Source: Ramlibacter albus (GTDB taxonomy: Bacteria > Pseudomonadota > Gammaproteobacteria > Burkholderiales > Burkholderiaceae_C). From it: a DNA stretch of 64,000 bases. The position numbers were made by a program, and so were the translations under genes. Within the stretch, counting starts at the first letter, position 1. Every line of letters begins with the position of its first letter. Under the pieces are notes generated by a model. It ran no database searches. It saw nothing but the letters and a program-made list of their open reading frames with translations, and was not told where the DNA came from. The stretch spans positions 124,001 to 188,000 of the forward strand of contig NZ_JACORU010000004.1 in NCBI RefSeq assembly GCF_014297445.1, given 5' to 3'. This document shows, piece after piece, positions 37,435-46,315 of this stretch.

Positions 37435-38433
37435 TCAGAACGGCGGCAGGCCGGCGGCGGAAGCGGCGTTCTCGATCGGCACGGCGAAGCCGATGCCGAG
37501 GAAGGTGCGCGCAGGCGTCGGGTTGAGGATGGCGGTGACGATGCCCACCACCTCGCCGTCCATCGTCACGAGCGGGCCGCCGGAGTTGCCGGGGTTGGCC
37601 GCCGCGTCGAACTGGATGAGGTTCTTCATCTCCTGCTTGCCTTCGGGCGACTTGAAGACGCGGCCAAGGCCGGAGACGATGCCGCCGGACGCCGACGGGC
37701 CGATGCCGAACGGGAAGCCCACGGCCAGCACCTTGTCGCCGGGGGCGAGGTCGGACGTCGAACGCATCGTCGCGGCGATCAGGTCGTCGGGGATCTTGCT
37801 CGCCTGCAGCACGGCGAGGTCATTCTCGGGCTGCGCGCCAGTGACGGTGGCGGGCGACTCGAGCCCGTCGCTGAAGATCACCTTGATGCGGTCGGCGCCG
37901 GAGACGACGTGCAGGTTGGTGAGGATGATGCCCTTGTCGATGATGACCACGCCGGTGCCGACGCCGGCTTCGACCTCATCGTCCTCCGGCTTCGATTCCG
38001 ACGCGGCGACCGGCTTGGATTTCGATTTCGAGGAAGCCGCCTTCGCGTCCTTCTCGTCTCTCAGCCGGCTCTTCTTCACGTAGCTCACCACGCGCACGAC
38101 CGAGGGCCGGATGTTGTCGTAGGCCCGCGCGTACTCGGACGGAAGCACCTGCGTCTCCATCGTCTTGAGGACCGCGGCGTTGATGTCCTCCTGCGTGAGC
38201 CTGCGCTGGCGCGGGTTCAGGCCGACGGAGGCCATGAGCGCGATCGCGAGCAGCACGATGGCGCTCCACATCATCGCTGTCTGGCTCGGACGAAGCCGCC
38301 GCCAGCGGGAGGGCTTGGCGGCGGGGGTGGGAAGGGACTCCGCGGGGCTGGCGGGCGCGGCCTCGCTGCCTGCGGGCACGGCCGTGGCGGGCCGCGCCGG
38401 GCGACTGGAGCTGTAGAGGGCGGGCCTGCGCAT
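37435..38433 (-). CDS. Membrane-anchored trypsin-like serine protease (S1C-like, no PDZ)
   Basis: This 332-aa protein has a basic, Pro/Ala-rich cytoplasmic N-terminus, one membrane helix (52-71), a linker with a Lys/Ser-rich patch (about 120-150), and then a periplasmic chymotrypsin-fold domain. The catalytic triad is visible as H175 (LTNLHVVSG), D205 (ENDLAVLQ) and S284 (GNSGGPLV). It resembles DegS/HtrA but ends right after the protease domain, so it has no PDZ module. ATG 38433 has AAGGTG upstream; ATG 38466 would add 11 residues. It is in line with the MoxR operon and may belong to it. Confidence 0.9.
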   Translation of the reverse strand: MRRPALYSSSRPARPATAVPAGSEAAPASPAESLPTPAAKPSRWRRLRPSQTAMMWSAIVLLAIALMASVGLNPRQRRLTQEDINAAVLKTMETQVLPSEYARAYDNIRPSVVRVVSYVKKSRLRDEKDAKAASSKSKSKPVAASESKPEDDEVEAGVGTGVVIIDKGIILTNLHVVSGADRIKVIFSDGLESPATVTGAQPENDLAVLQASKIPDDLIAATMRSTSDLAPGDKVLAVGFPFGIGPSASGGIVSGLGRVFKSPEGKQEMKNLIQFDAAANPGNSGGPLVTMDGEVVGIVTAILNPTPARTFLGIGFAVPIENAASAAGLPPF

Positions 38434-38519
38434 CCGTGCACCTTGAAAACTGAACTGCTTGCGCATCACGGTAGCACGCTTTTCGCTGGCGTGCACGGCT
38501 TCCGGCATCATCGGAAGGT

Positions 38520-39362
38520 ATGCCCGTATGGATCGACACGCACGCCCACCTCGACGCCGCGGAATTCGCCGCCGACGTGGATGCCATGCGCCTGCGCGCG
38601 TCCGCGGCCGGCGTGGCCTGCTGCGTGCTGCCGGCCGTGGAAGCCGGCAACTTCGAGGCCGTGCGTGCACTGGCTCATCGGCACGGCGACGTGTACGGGC
38701 TGGGTATCCATCCAATGGCAACGCCGCGAGCGGCTGACGACGACCTGACCACGCTGGATGCCGCGCTGGCGATGCACCGGGGCGATGCGCGGCTGGTGGC
38801 CGTCGGCGAGATCGGCCTCGACTTCTTCGTGCCCGGCCTCGACGCCGCGCGGCAGGAACTTTTCTATCGCGAGCAGCTGGCGCTCGCACGCAGCCACGGC
38901 CTGCCGGTGCTGCTGCACGTGCGCCGCTCGGCCGACCGCCTGCTCAAGCACCTGCGCGAGCTGCCCGTGCGTGGCATCGCCCATGCCTTCAACGGCAGCC
39001 TGCAGCAGGCGCATGCCTTCCTGGACCTCGGGTTCAAGCTCGGCTTCGGCGGGGCCGTCACCTACGACCGCGCGCTGCAGCTGCGGCGGCTCGCGCGCGA
39101 ACTCCCGCTCCATGCCATCGTGCTGGAGACCGATGCGCCCGACATCCCGCCGCACTGGCTGTATCGCACCGCCGCGCAGCGCGAGGCCGGGTTGCCGCAG
39201 GGCCGCAACGAGCCGGCCGAGTTGCCGCGCATCGCGCAGGTCGTCGCGCAATTGCGGGGCATCGAACCCGAAGCGCTCGCCGACGCGACCACGCGCAACG
39301 CCATCGACGCATTGCCCAACTTGAGGAAAATCACCGCCCCGCGTGGCGCATTTGCTGCATGA
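38520..39362 (+). CDS. TatD-family hydrolase
   Basis: This 280-aa TIM-barrel metal hydrolase is probably a DNase or quality-control nuclease. Metal-binding landmarks are IDTHAHLDAAEF at the start, VGEIGLDFF, VLLHVRRS, and VLETDAPDIPPHW near the end. The family member is YjjV-like in length. Its stop overlaps the next gene start by 4 bp, giving a three-gene run with the spermidine-synthase-like gene and the GspE-like ATPase. It is divergent from the protease gene across an 86-bp gap. Confidence 0.93.
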   Translation: MPVWIDTHAHLDAAEFAADVDAMRLRASAAGVACCVLPAVEAGNFEAVRALAHRHGDVYGLGIHPMATPRAADDDLTTLDAALAMHRGDARLVAVGEIGLDFFVPGLDAARQELFYREQLALARSHGLPVLLHVRRSADRLLKHLRELPVRGIAHAFNGSLQQAHAFLDLGFKLGFGGAVTYDRALQLRRLARELPLHAIVLETDAPDIPPHWLYRTAAQREAGLPQGRNEPAELPRIAQVVAQLRGIEPEALADATTRNAIDALPNLRKITAPRGAFAA

Positions 39363-40120
39363 CACCCTCCAACAAGAAGGCACCGCTTCCCGAAGTCAAT
39401 TTCTCCGACCACGGCGACATCCGCTACCTGCACCTCGGTAGCGTCTGGGTGCAGGGCTCGATGCGGATGACGGACCCGTTCGGCCTGGAGCTGGAATACA
39501 TCCAGCGCATGATGGCCTGGCTGCTGTTCGTCGAGCCGGACACCGTGCCCCAGCGCCATGCGATGCAGTTCGGGCTGGGTGCGGCGGCGCTCACCAAGTT
39601 CTGCCGGCGCCGGCTGCGCATGAAGACTACGGCCATCGAGCTGAACCCGCAGGTCGTCGCCGCGTGCCGCTTGTGGTTCCGCTTGCCTGCCGACGATGCA
39701 AAGCTCTCGGTAGTCCTCGGCGATGCGGCCGAAGTCGCGGCGCACGACCATTGGCGCGGCCAGGTCGACGCGCTCCAGGTCGACCTCTACGACCACGAGG
39801 CCGCCGCGCCCGTGTTGGACAGCGTGGAGTTCTACCGCGACTGCAGGCGCCTGCTCACCGGCGACGGCTGCATGACGGTGAACCTGTTCGGCCGCGACTC
39901 GAGCTACGAGCGCAGCCTCAAGCACATCGCAGCCGCCTTCGGTGAGGTGGCGGTGTGGGCGTTCCGGCCCACGCGCGAAGGCAACACGGTGGTGCTGGCG
40001 CTGCGCGAGCCGAAATTCCCGGTGCGCGGCGAGCTGGCGTCGCGCGCCGACATCATCGAGGAACGTTGGGGCCTGCCCGCGCGCAAGTGGCTGCGGGCGT
40101 TCAAGCCCGTCGCCGGATAA
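39359..40120 (+). CDS. Spermidine-synthase-like Rossmann methyltransferase-fold protein
   Basis: This 253-aa protein has the polyamine-synthase-type nucleotide fold: QFGLGAAALTKF as the glycine loop, TAIELNPQVVAACR with the acidic residue after strand 2, VVLGDAAEVAAHD after strand 3, and DALQVDLYDHEAAAPVLDSVEFY as the active-site region. It lacks a clear N-terminal tetramer domain, so it belongs to the short PABS-like proteins rather than true SpeE. Substrate and activity are uncertain. It overlaps tatD by 4 bp and is followed after 7 bp by the ATPase gene. Confidence 0.85.
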   Translation: MTPSNKKAPLPEVNFSDHGDIRYLHLGSVWVQGSMRMTDPFGLELEYIQRMMAWLLFVEPDTVPQRHAMQFGLGAAALTKFCRRRLRMKTTAIELNPQVVAACRLWFRLPADDAKLSVVLGDAAEVAAHDHWRGQVDALQVDLYDHEAAAPVLDSVEFYRDCRRLLTGDGCMTVNLFGRDSSYERSLKHIAAAFGEVAVWAFRPTREGNTVVLALREPKFPVRGELASRADIIEERWGLPARKWLRAFKPVAG

Positions 40121-40127
40121 TGCAAGC

Positions 40128-41921
40128 ATGACCGCAGCGCACAAGGCCAAGCCCCATTCGCTCGCGCGCACGAACCCCCGGGGGCCGCTGCGCTGGGACC
40201 AGATCGTCGAGTGGCTCAGCGAGGACGGCGTCATCACCGCCGACGAGGCGCGCCGCACCGTCGCGCGTTGCGCGCAGGCCGAGAGCGCGCAGCATCCGCT
40301 GGTGCGGCTGGCCGCCGTCGCCATGCAGCGCGCCGCCGACGGCAAGCCGCTGGACATCGAATCGCTCACGCAATACGTCGCCGGGCGCACGGGCCTCGAA
40401 TACCTGCGCATCGACCCGCTGAAGGTGGACGTGGCGAAGGTCGCCGACGCGATGAGCGCCGCGTACGCCGAGCGCCACCGCGTGCTGCCGGTGCAGGTCA
40501 CGACCAGTGAAGTCGTGGTGGCGACTTCGGAGCCCTTCATCACCGACTGGGTGGAGGAGGTCGAGCGGCAGGCCAAGCGCAGCGTGCGCCGGGTGCTCTC
40601 CAGCCCGCAGGACGTGCACCGCTACACGGCCGAATTCTTCGCGCTCGCGAAGTCGGTGCGCGCCGCGCAGAAGGCCGGCGGCAACGCGGGCGCCGCGAGC
40701 TTCGAGCAGCTGGTGGAGCTGGGCAAGACCACCAAGCAGCTGGACGCGAACGACCAGGGCGTTGTGCAGGTCGTGGACTGGCTCTGGACCTACGCCTTCG
40801 ACCAGCGCGCGAGCGACATCCACCTGGAGCCGCGGCGCGAGCAGGGGGTTATCCGCTTCCGCATCGACGGGATGCTGCACCCCGTCTACCAGATGCCGAT
40901 GGGCGTGCTCAACGCGATGATCGCGCGCATCAAGCTGCTGGGCCGCATGGACGTGGTGGAAAAGCGCCGCCCGCTGGACGGCCGCATCAAGACGCGCAAC
41001 CCGCGCGGCGAAGAGATCGAGATGCGTTTGTCGACGCTGCCCACCGCGTTCGGCGAGAAGATGGTGATGCGCATCTTCGACCCCGACACCGCGGTGAAGG
41101 ACCTCGACGCGCTGGGCTTCTCGCCGCACGACGCGCAGCGCTGGGAGCAGCTGGTGGACCGGCCGCACGGCATCATCCTGGTGACCGGGCCGACGGGCTC
41201 GGGCAAGACGACGACGCTGTATTCCACGCTCAAGCGCATCGCCACCGAGGAGGTCAACGTCAGCACGGTGGAGGACCCGATCGAGATGATCGAGCCGGCC
41301 TTCAACCAGACGCAGGTGCAGCCGCAGCTGGACTTCGGTTTCGCCGAAGGCCTGCGCGCGCTGATGCGGCAGGACCCCGACATCATCATGGTCGGCGAGG
41401 TGCGCGACCTCGAGACCGCCGAGATGGCGGTGCAGGCCGCACTGACCGGGCACCTCGTCTTCACCACGCTGCACACGAACGATGCGCCCTCGGCCGTGAC
41501 GCGGCTGATGGAGCTCGGTGTTCCCTCGTACCTCATCAACGCCACGCTGCTCGGCGTGCTCGCGCAACGCCTCGTGCGCACGCTGTGCAAGCAGTGCCGC
41601 GTGCGCGACGAGTCCACGCCGCGCGAAGCCATGGACGAGCTGGTCAAGCCGTGGAAGATCTCCGGCTGGCGCCCCTACAAGCCGGTGGGCTGCGTCGACT
41701 GCCGCATGACGGGGTTCCTCGGCCGCATGGGCCTGTACGAGCTGCTGACCGTCACCGAAGGCTTCAAGGAGCGGCTGGGCGAGGAGCCGTCGATCACGTC
41801 GCTGCGGCGCCAGGCCATTGCCGACGGCATGCGCCCGCTGCGCCTCGCGGGGGCCCTGCGCGTCGCCGAAGGGCACACCACGCTCGAGGAAGTGCTCGGC
41901 GCCACGCCTCCGCTCGAGTAG
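40128..41921 (+). CDS. GspE/PilB-type secretion or pilus ATPase
   Basis: This 597-aa ATPase has a T2SS GspE N-terminal-like domain (to about residue 170) and the T2SS_E core. Walker A GPTGSGKTTT lies at about 354-363, the Asp box includes VSTVEDPIEM, Walker B DIIMVGEVRDLETAEMA, and the His box FTTLHTNDAPSAVTRL. A zinc site is formed by CKQC and CVDC about 35 residues apart. ATG 40128 is 7 bp from the previous stop. No pilin, platform or secretin genes are nearby, so whether it serves type II secretion or type IV pili cannot be told. Confidence 0.93.
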   Translation: MTAAHKAKPHSLARTNPRGPLRWDQIVEWLSEDGVITADEARRTVARCAQAESAQHPLVRLAAVAMQRAADGKPLDIESLTQYVAGRTGLEYLRIDPLKVDVAKVADAMSAAYAERHRVLPVQVTTSEVVVATSEPFITDWVEEVERQAKRSVRRVLSSPQDVHRYTAEFFALAKSVRAAQKAGGNAGAASFEQLVELGKTTKQLDANDQGVVQVVDWLWTYAFDQRASDIHLEPRREQGVIRFRIDGMLHPVYQMPMGVLNAMIARIKLLGRMDVVEKRRPLDGRIKTRNPRGEEIEMRLSTLPTAFGEKMVMRIFDPDTAVKDLDALGFSPHDAQRWEQLVDRPHGIILVTGPTGSGKTTTLYSTLKRIATEEVNVSTVEDPIEMIEPAFNQTQVQPQLDFGFAEGLRALMRQDPDIIMVGEVRDLETAEMAVQAALTGHLVFTTLHTNDAPSAVTRLMELGVPSYLINATLLGVLAQRLVRTLCKQCRVRDESTPREAMDELVKPWKISGWRPYKPVGCVDCRMTGFLGRMGLYELLTVTEGFKERLGEEPSITSLRRQAIADGMRPLRLAGALRVAEGHTTLEEVLGATPPLE

Positions 41922-42038
41922 CACGATTAAGCCATTCGATTGAGTCCCCACCGTCTCCCGTAGGTGGAACCCACAAGGGGTTGGGCGGCCTTTGGGCCCA
42001 AAATCGGCCGCGTCGCGTTACCTTCGGAGACAACTCAA

Positions 42039-42527
42039 GTGCGAATCAAGAGCCAGAAGGATTTCTGGGCGGGATTGATGTTCCTTGTCATGGGCATCGC
42101 TTTCGCCTGGGGAGCCACAACCTACAACATCGGCGAAGGGGCTCGCATGGGCCCCGGTTACTTCCCCCTCGTGCTGGGCGTCCTGCTCGCCGCCATCGGC
42201 GCTTTCGTGATCTTCGAAGCGCTCGTGGTGGAGACGGAAGACGGCGAGCCGATCGGCTCCTGGGCGTGGAAGCCCCTGGTGTTCATCATCGGCGCCAACG
42301 TGATGTTCGGTGTCTGCCTGGGCGGCCTGCCCAAGATCGGCATTCCGTCGCTCGGCCTCATCGTCGGGATCTACTTCCTGACGTTCATCTCGGCCTATGC
42401 GGGCGAGGAGTTCAACTGGAAAGAGGTGGTGGTCCTCGCCACCGTCCTGGCCATCATCAGCTACCTGGCGTTCATCGTGCTGCTCAAGCTGCAGTTCCCG
42501 GTGTGGCCCAGCTTCATCGGCGGTTAA
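42039..42527 (+). CDS. tctB: Tripartite tricarboxylate transporter small membrane subunit
   Basis: This 162-aa TctB-type subunit has four membrane helices. It starts at GTG 42039 (VRIKSQKDFWAGLMFLVMG, matching the usual MKIKSQKDFWxG family start), with CGGAGA well placed upstream. An ATG at 41964 would add 25 residues translated from the leader, so I rejected it. The motif ARMGPGYFPLVLGVLLA is family-typical. tctA follows after 9 bp. The receptor gene (tctC/bug) is not adjacent. Confidence 0.92.
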   Translation: MRIKSQKDFWAGLMFLVMGIAFAWGATTYNIGEGARMGPGYFPLVLGVLLAAIGAFVIFEALVVETEDGEPIGSWAWKPLVFIIGANVMFGVCLGGLPKIGIPSLGLIVGIYFLTFISAYAGEEFNWKEVVVLATVLAIISYLAFIVLLKLQFPVWPSFIGG

Positions 42528-42536
42528 GGGGCTGAC

Positions 42537-44048
42537 ATGGACCTGATCAACAACCTCATGCTCGGCTTCGGCGTCGCCTTCACGCCGATCAACCTGCTCT
42601 ACGCGTTCATCGGCTGCCTGCTCGGCACGCTGATCGGCGTGCTCCCCGGCATCGGCCCGGTGGCCACCATCGCCATGCTGCTGCCCGCGACGTACGCGCT
42701 GCCGCCCGTGTCGGCGCTGATCATGCTGGCCGGCATCTATTACGGCGCGCAGTACGGCGGCTCCACCACGGCCATCCTGGTGAACCTGCCGGGTGAATCG
42801 TCGTCGGTGGTGACCGTGATCGACGGCTACCAGATGGCGCGACAGGGCCGCGCGGGCCCCGCGCTCGCCGCTGCCGGCCTCGGCTCGTTCTTCGCGGGCT
42901 GCGTGGGCACGCTGATCCTGGCGGCGTTCGCCGCGCCGCTGACCGAAGTGGCGTTCAAGTTCGGTCCCGCCGAATACTTCTCGCTGATGATCCTGGGCCT
43001 GATCGGCGCCGTGGTGCTGGCGTCCGGCTCGCTCATCAAGGCGATCGGCATGATCGTGCTGGGCCTGCTCATGGGCCTGGTGGGGACGGACGTGAACTCG
43101 GGCGTCGCGCGCTTCTCGTTCGACATCCCGGAACTCACCGACGGCATCGGCTTCATCACCATCGCCATGGGCGTGTTCGGCTACGGCGAGATCATCATGA
43201 ACCTCGGCAAGCACGAGGACGACCGCGAGGTGTTCACGGCCAAGGTCACGGGCCTGTTCCCGAACAAGGAAGACTTCAGGAACATGATCCCGGCGGTGCT
43301 GCGCGGCACGGCGCTCGGCTCGGCCCTGGGCATCCTGCCCGGCGGCGGTGCGCTGCTGGCGGCGTTCGCGGCCTACACGGTCGAGAAGAAGACGAAGCTG
43401 CGCCCCGGTGAAGTGCCGTTCGGCAAGGGCAACATCCGCGGCGTGGCCGCGCCCGAGTCGGCCAACAACGCCGGCGCGCAGACCTCCTTCATCCCGCTGC
43501 TCACGCTGGGCATCCCGCCCAACGCCGTGATGGCGCTGATGGTGGGTGCGATGACGATCCACAACATCCAGCCGGGCCCGCAGGTGATGACCAGCAACCC
43601 GTCGCTGTTCTGGGGCCTGATCGCCTCGATGTGGATCGGCAACCTGATGCTGATCATCCTGAACCTGCCGCTGATCGGCATGTGGATCAAGCTGCTGACG
43701 GTGCCTTACCGCTGGTTGTTCCCGGCCATCGTGCTGTTCTGCGCCATCGGCGTTTACTCCACGAACAACAACGTGTTCGACATCTGGCTGGTGGCGATCA
43801 TGGGCGTGATCGGCTACATCTTCATCAAGCTCGGGGCCGAGCCCGCGCCGCTGCTGCTCGGCTTCATCCTGGGGCCGATGATGGAGGAGAACCTGCGCCG
43901 GGCGCTGCTGCTCTCGCGCGGCGACTGGAGCGTGCTGGTGACGCGCCCGCTGTCCGCCTGCCTGCTGGCTGCCGCGGTGCTGCTGGTGATCATCGTGGCG
44001 CTGCCGTCGATCAAGGCGAAGCGCGAAGAGGCGTTCGTCGAGGACTGA
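42537..44048 (+). CDS. tctA: Tripartite tricarboxylate transporter large permease
   Basis: This 503-aa permease has about twelve membrane helices. Hallmarks are LIGVLPGIGPVATIAMLLP, YYGAQYGGSTTAILVNLPGE and the later AAPESANNAGAQTSFIPLLTLGIPPNAVMALMVG, the repeated half-motifs of TctA. It uses an ion gradient and receives ligand from a Bug/TctC receptor. A candidate receptor in this window is at 23559, but Comamonadaceae often encode many unlinked ones. A strong terminator follows at 44066. Confidence 0.96.
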   Translation: MDLINNLMLGFGVAFTPINLLYAFIGCLLGTLIGVLPGIGPVATIAMLLPATYALPPVSALIMLAGIYYGAQYGGSTTAILVNLPGESSSVVTVIDGYQMARQGRAGPALAAAGLGSFFAGCVGTLILAAFAAPLTEVAFKFGPAEYFSLMILGLIGAVVLASGSLIKAIGMIVLGLLMGLVGTDVNSGVARFSFDIPELTDGIGFITIAMGVFGYGEIIMNLGKHEDDREVFTAKVTGLFPNKEDFRNMIPAVLRGTALGSALGILPGGGALLAAFAAYTVEKKTKLRPGEVPFGKGNIRGVAAPESANNAGAQTSFIPLLTLGIPPNAVMALMVGAMTIHNIQPGPQVMTSNPSLFWGLIASMWIGNLMLIILNLPLIGMWIKLLTVPYRWLFPAIVLFCAIGVYSTNNNVFDIWLVAIMGVIGYIFIKLGAEPAPLLLGFILGPMMEENLRRALLLSRGDWSVLVTRPLSACLLAAAVLLVIIVALPSIKAKREEAFVED

Positions 44049-44065
44049 TCCTCACCGCCTCGCCA

Positions 44066-44097
44066 AAAAACGGCACCTCCGGGTGCCGTTTTTGTTT
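44066..44097 (+). terminator. Rho-independent terminator after tctBA
   Basis: AAAAACGGCACC, loop TCCG, GGTGCCGTTTTT form a hairpin with a perfect 7-bp GC stem (44071-44077 with 44082-44088). A-T pairs extend it and a T-rich run (TTTTTGTTTT) follows. It separates tctA from the DUF3422 gene. Confidence 0.85.
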
Positions 44098-44105
44098 TAG
44101 GCACA

Positions 44106-45413
44106 ATGTTTGCCTTCCCTGCCCCTGCCATGACACAGACACCTGCGCATCCCCAGCGGATCGCGCTGCACAACGAAATCCACGCCCGCCCGCCGGAAGC
44201 CATGACGGCGCCGCTGGCGATCTCGCACGCCGTGATGCTGTGCGACGCCGCCGAGCGGGAGGCGAGCCGCCGCCACGTGGCCGCGCTGCTGCGCGACCAC
44301 CACCTGCCGCAGCCCGACGCGGAGTCGTCCCATATCCGCATGGACCTGGGCGCGTTCCGCCTGCGGTGGGAGCTGCACACCGAGTTCGTCACGTGGAGCT
44401 TCTCGCGCGCCTTCGACCCCCAGGGCTTCGGCGAACGCGAGCCCGCCACGGCGATGGATTCCGTGCCCAAGGAGTGGCTCTCGGGCCTGCCGGGTCAGAC
44501 GCTCGCGGCGCTGCACCTGTGGGTGCTGCCCACCAACGGTTTCGAGAGCAACTCGCTCGTCAAGCACGTGCTCAACGAGGACACGCTGGTGGGCTCCACC
44601 GTGGCCGACGGGTTCGGCGAGGTCTACACCGACTTTGCACTGCACGCCGACGGGTTCTCGCGCATGGTGCTGCTCACGGGCAGCGTCACGCCGCGCCGGC
44701 TGGGGCGCCTCGTGCAGCAGCTCATCGAGATCGACACGTATCGCATGGCGGCCTTGCTGGGGCTGCCCGCGGCGCGCGAATCGGGTGCGGTGCTGGGTTA
44801 TGCCGAACGCGAGCTGGCGGAATTGGCCGAGGCGATCCGCGTTGCCGGGCGCGACCAGGAGCCTGTGCTGCTGGACCGCCTTACGCGGCTGGCGGGGCAG
44901 GTGGAGAGCCACTATGCGGCGACACATTCGCGCTTCTCGGCCAGCGCCGCGTACTTCGAGCTCGTGGACCGGCGCATCGCCGACATCGGCGAGTCGCGGC
45001 TCGCCGGGCTGCAGACGATCGGCGAGTTCATCAACCGGCGCCTGTCACCCGCGCGTTCCACCTGCGAGTGGTCGGTGCGGCGGCAGGACGCACTCTCGCA
45101 GCGCGTCTCGCGCATCAGCACGCTGCTGCGCACGCGCGTGGAGATCGAGCAGCAGCAAAGCAGCAAGGACCTGCTGGCCACGATGAACCGGCGCCAGGGG
45201 TTGCAGCTCAAATTGCAGGCCACGGTGGAAGGGCTGTCGGTGGCCGCGATCACCTACTACATCGTCGGACTCGTGAGCTACCTCGCCAAAGGCGCGCACG
45301 CGATCGGCTGGCCCTTCAGCCCGGAGGGCACGGCCGCTTGCGCGATCCCGGTGGTGGCATTGGCCGTGTGGGCATCGCTTCGCCGGCTGCACCACCGGGT
45401 GTTCAACGCGTGA
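44106..45413 (+). CDS. DUF3422 family protein
   Basis: This 435-aa protein matches the DUF3422 pattern: RIALHNEIHARPPEA near the start, WSFSRAF, GFGEVYTDFALHADGFSRMVLL, and a long helical middle (ELAELAEAIRVAGRDQEP, RFSASAAYFELVDRRIADIGE, LSQRVSRISTLLRTRVEIEQQQ). Two C-terminal membrane segments follow (VAAITYYIVGLVSYL and AIPVVALAVWASL). Function is unknown for the family. ATG 44106 or 44130 are both possible starts. Its stop overlaps the GTG start of the EamA transporter (GTGA at 45410). Confidence 0.85.
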   Translation: MFAFPAPAMTQTPAHPQRIALHNEIHARPPEAMTAPLAISHAVMLCDAAEREASRRHVAALLRDHHLPQPDAESSHIRMDLGAFRLRWELHTEFVTWSFSRAFDPQGFGEREPATAMDSVPKEWLSGLPGQTLAALHLWVLPTNGFESNSLVKHVLNEDTLVGSTVADGFGEVYTDFALHADGFSRMVLLTGSVTPRRLGRLVQQLIEIDTYRMAALLGLPAARESGAVLGYAERELAELAEAIRVAGRDQEPVLLDRLTRLAGQVESHYAATHSRFSASAAYFELVDRRIADIGESRLAGLQTIGEFINRRLSPARSTCEWSVRRQDALSQRVSRISTLLRTRVEIEQQQSSKDLLATMNRRQGLQLKLQATVEGLSVAAITYYIVGLVSYLAKGAHAIGWPFSPEGTAACAIPVVALAVWASLRRLHHRVFNA

Positions 45414-46315
45414 CCGACCGCCCCGGGCGGCCGCTGGTCAGCGGGCTGCTGATCGCGGCCGCCGGCTCCATCACCTTCAGCGGCAAGGCCATCATCGTCA
45501 AGCTGTCGTACCGCTATGGCGTCGACGCGGTGACGGTCATCATGCTGCGCATGCTGTTCGCGCTGCCGATCTTCCTTGCCATGGCTTGGTGGGCCGGCCG
45601 GGGCAAGGAGGCGCTGAGCGGGCGCGATTGGGTGGGCGTCGTGGGCCTCGGCTTCAGCGGCTACTACTTCTCGAGCATGCTCGACTTCCTCGGGCTGCAG
45701 TACGTCACTGCATCGCTCGAGCGCCTGATTCTGTACCTCAACCCCACGCTGGTGATGCTGCTCGGCTGGCTGCTGTACGGCCGCCGCTGGCGGGCCACGC
45801 AGGTGCTGGGCATGGCGGTGAGCTATTGCGGCGTGCTGCTGGTGCTGGGGCGCGAGCTGCGGCTCGAAGGCGCGAACGTGGGGCTGGGCGCGGCACTCAT
45901 CTTCGCCAGCACCGTGAGCTACGCGTGCTACATGGTCTATAGCGGCGAGCTCGTGAAGCGGCTCGGCTCCCTGCGGCTGGTGGGGCTCGCGACCTCCGTG
46001 GCCTGCGTGCTGTGCGTCGTGCAGTACGCGGTGCTGCGGCCGCCCGCGACGGCCTTGGACATCGCGCCGGCGGTCGTCTGGCTCGCGCTGCTGAACGCCA
46101 CGCTGTGCACCGCGGTCCCCGTGCTGCTGGTGATGATGGCCATCGAGCGCATCGGCCCGGCGGCGACCGCGCAGACCGGCATGATCGGCCCGCTGACGAC
46201 GATCGCGATGGGCGTGTGGCTGCTCGGCGAGCCGTTCACCGCGTGGCTGGTCGCGGGAACGGTGCTCGTGATCGCCGGGATCTTCGTCTTCAGCGCGCCT
46301 GCACGCGCTGCATGA
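45410..46315 (+). CDS. EamA-family drug/metabolite exporter
   Basis: This 301-aa inner-membrane protein has about ten helices in two EamA repeats. The first begins LVSGLLIAAAGSITFSGKAI, and the second is around GAALIFASTVSYACYMVYSGEL. Conserved PLTTIAMGVWLLGEPFTAW ends the second repeat. Start is GTG 45410, overlapping the DUF3422 stop, implying cotranscription. The 3' end overlaps the convergent M48 gene by 26 bp. Substrate unknown. Confidence 0.92.
   Translation: MTDRPGRPLVSGLLIAAAGSITFSGKAIIVKLSYRYGVDAVTVIMLRMLFALPIFLAMAWWAGRGKEALSGRDWVGVVGLGFSGYYFSSMLDFLGLQYVTASLERLILYLNPTLVMLLGWLLYGRRWRATQVLGMAVSYCGVLLVLGRELRLEGANVGLGAALIFASTVSYACYMVYSGELVKRLGSLRLVGLATSVACVLCVVQYAVLRPPATALDIAPAVVWLALLNATLCTAVPVLLVMMAIERIGPAATAQTGMIGPLTTIAMGVWLLGEPFTAWLVAGTVLVIAGIFVFSAPARAA

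Noticed and set aside
41922-42038. Possible terminator or leader hairpin (TTGGG...CCCAA) before tctB
   Set aside because: The stem is short, the loop long, and there is no T-run.
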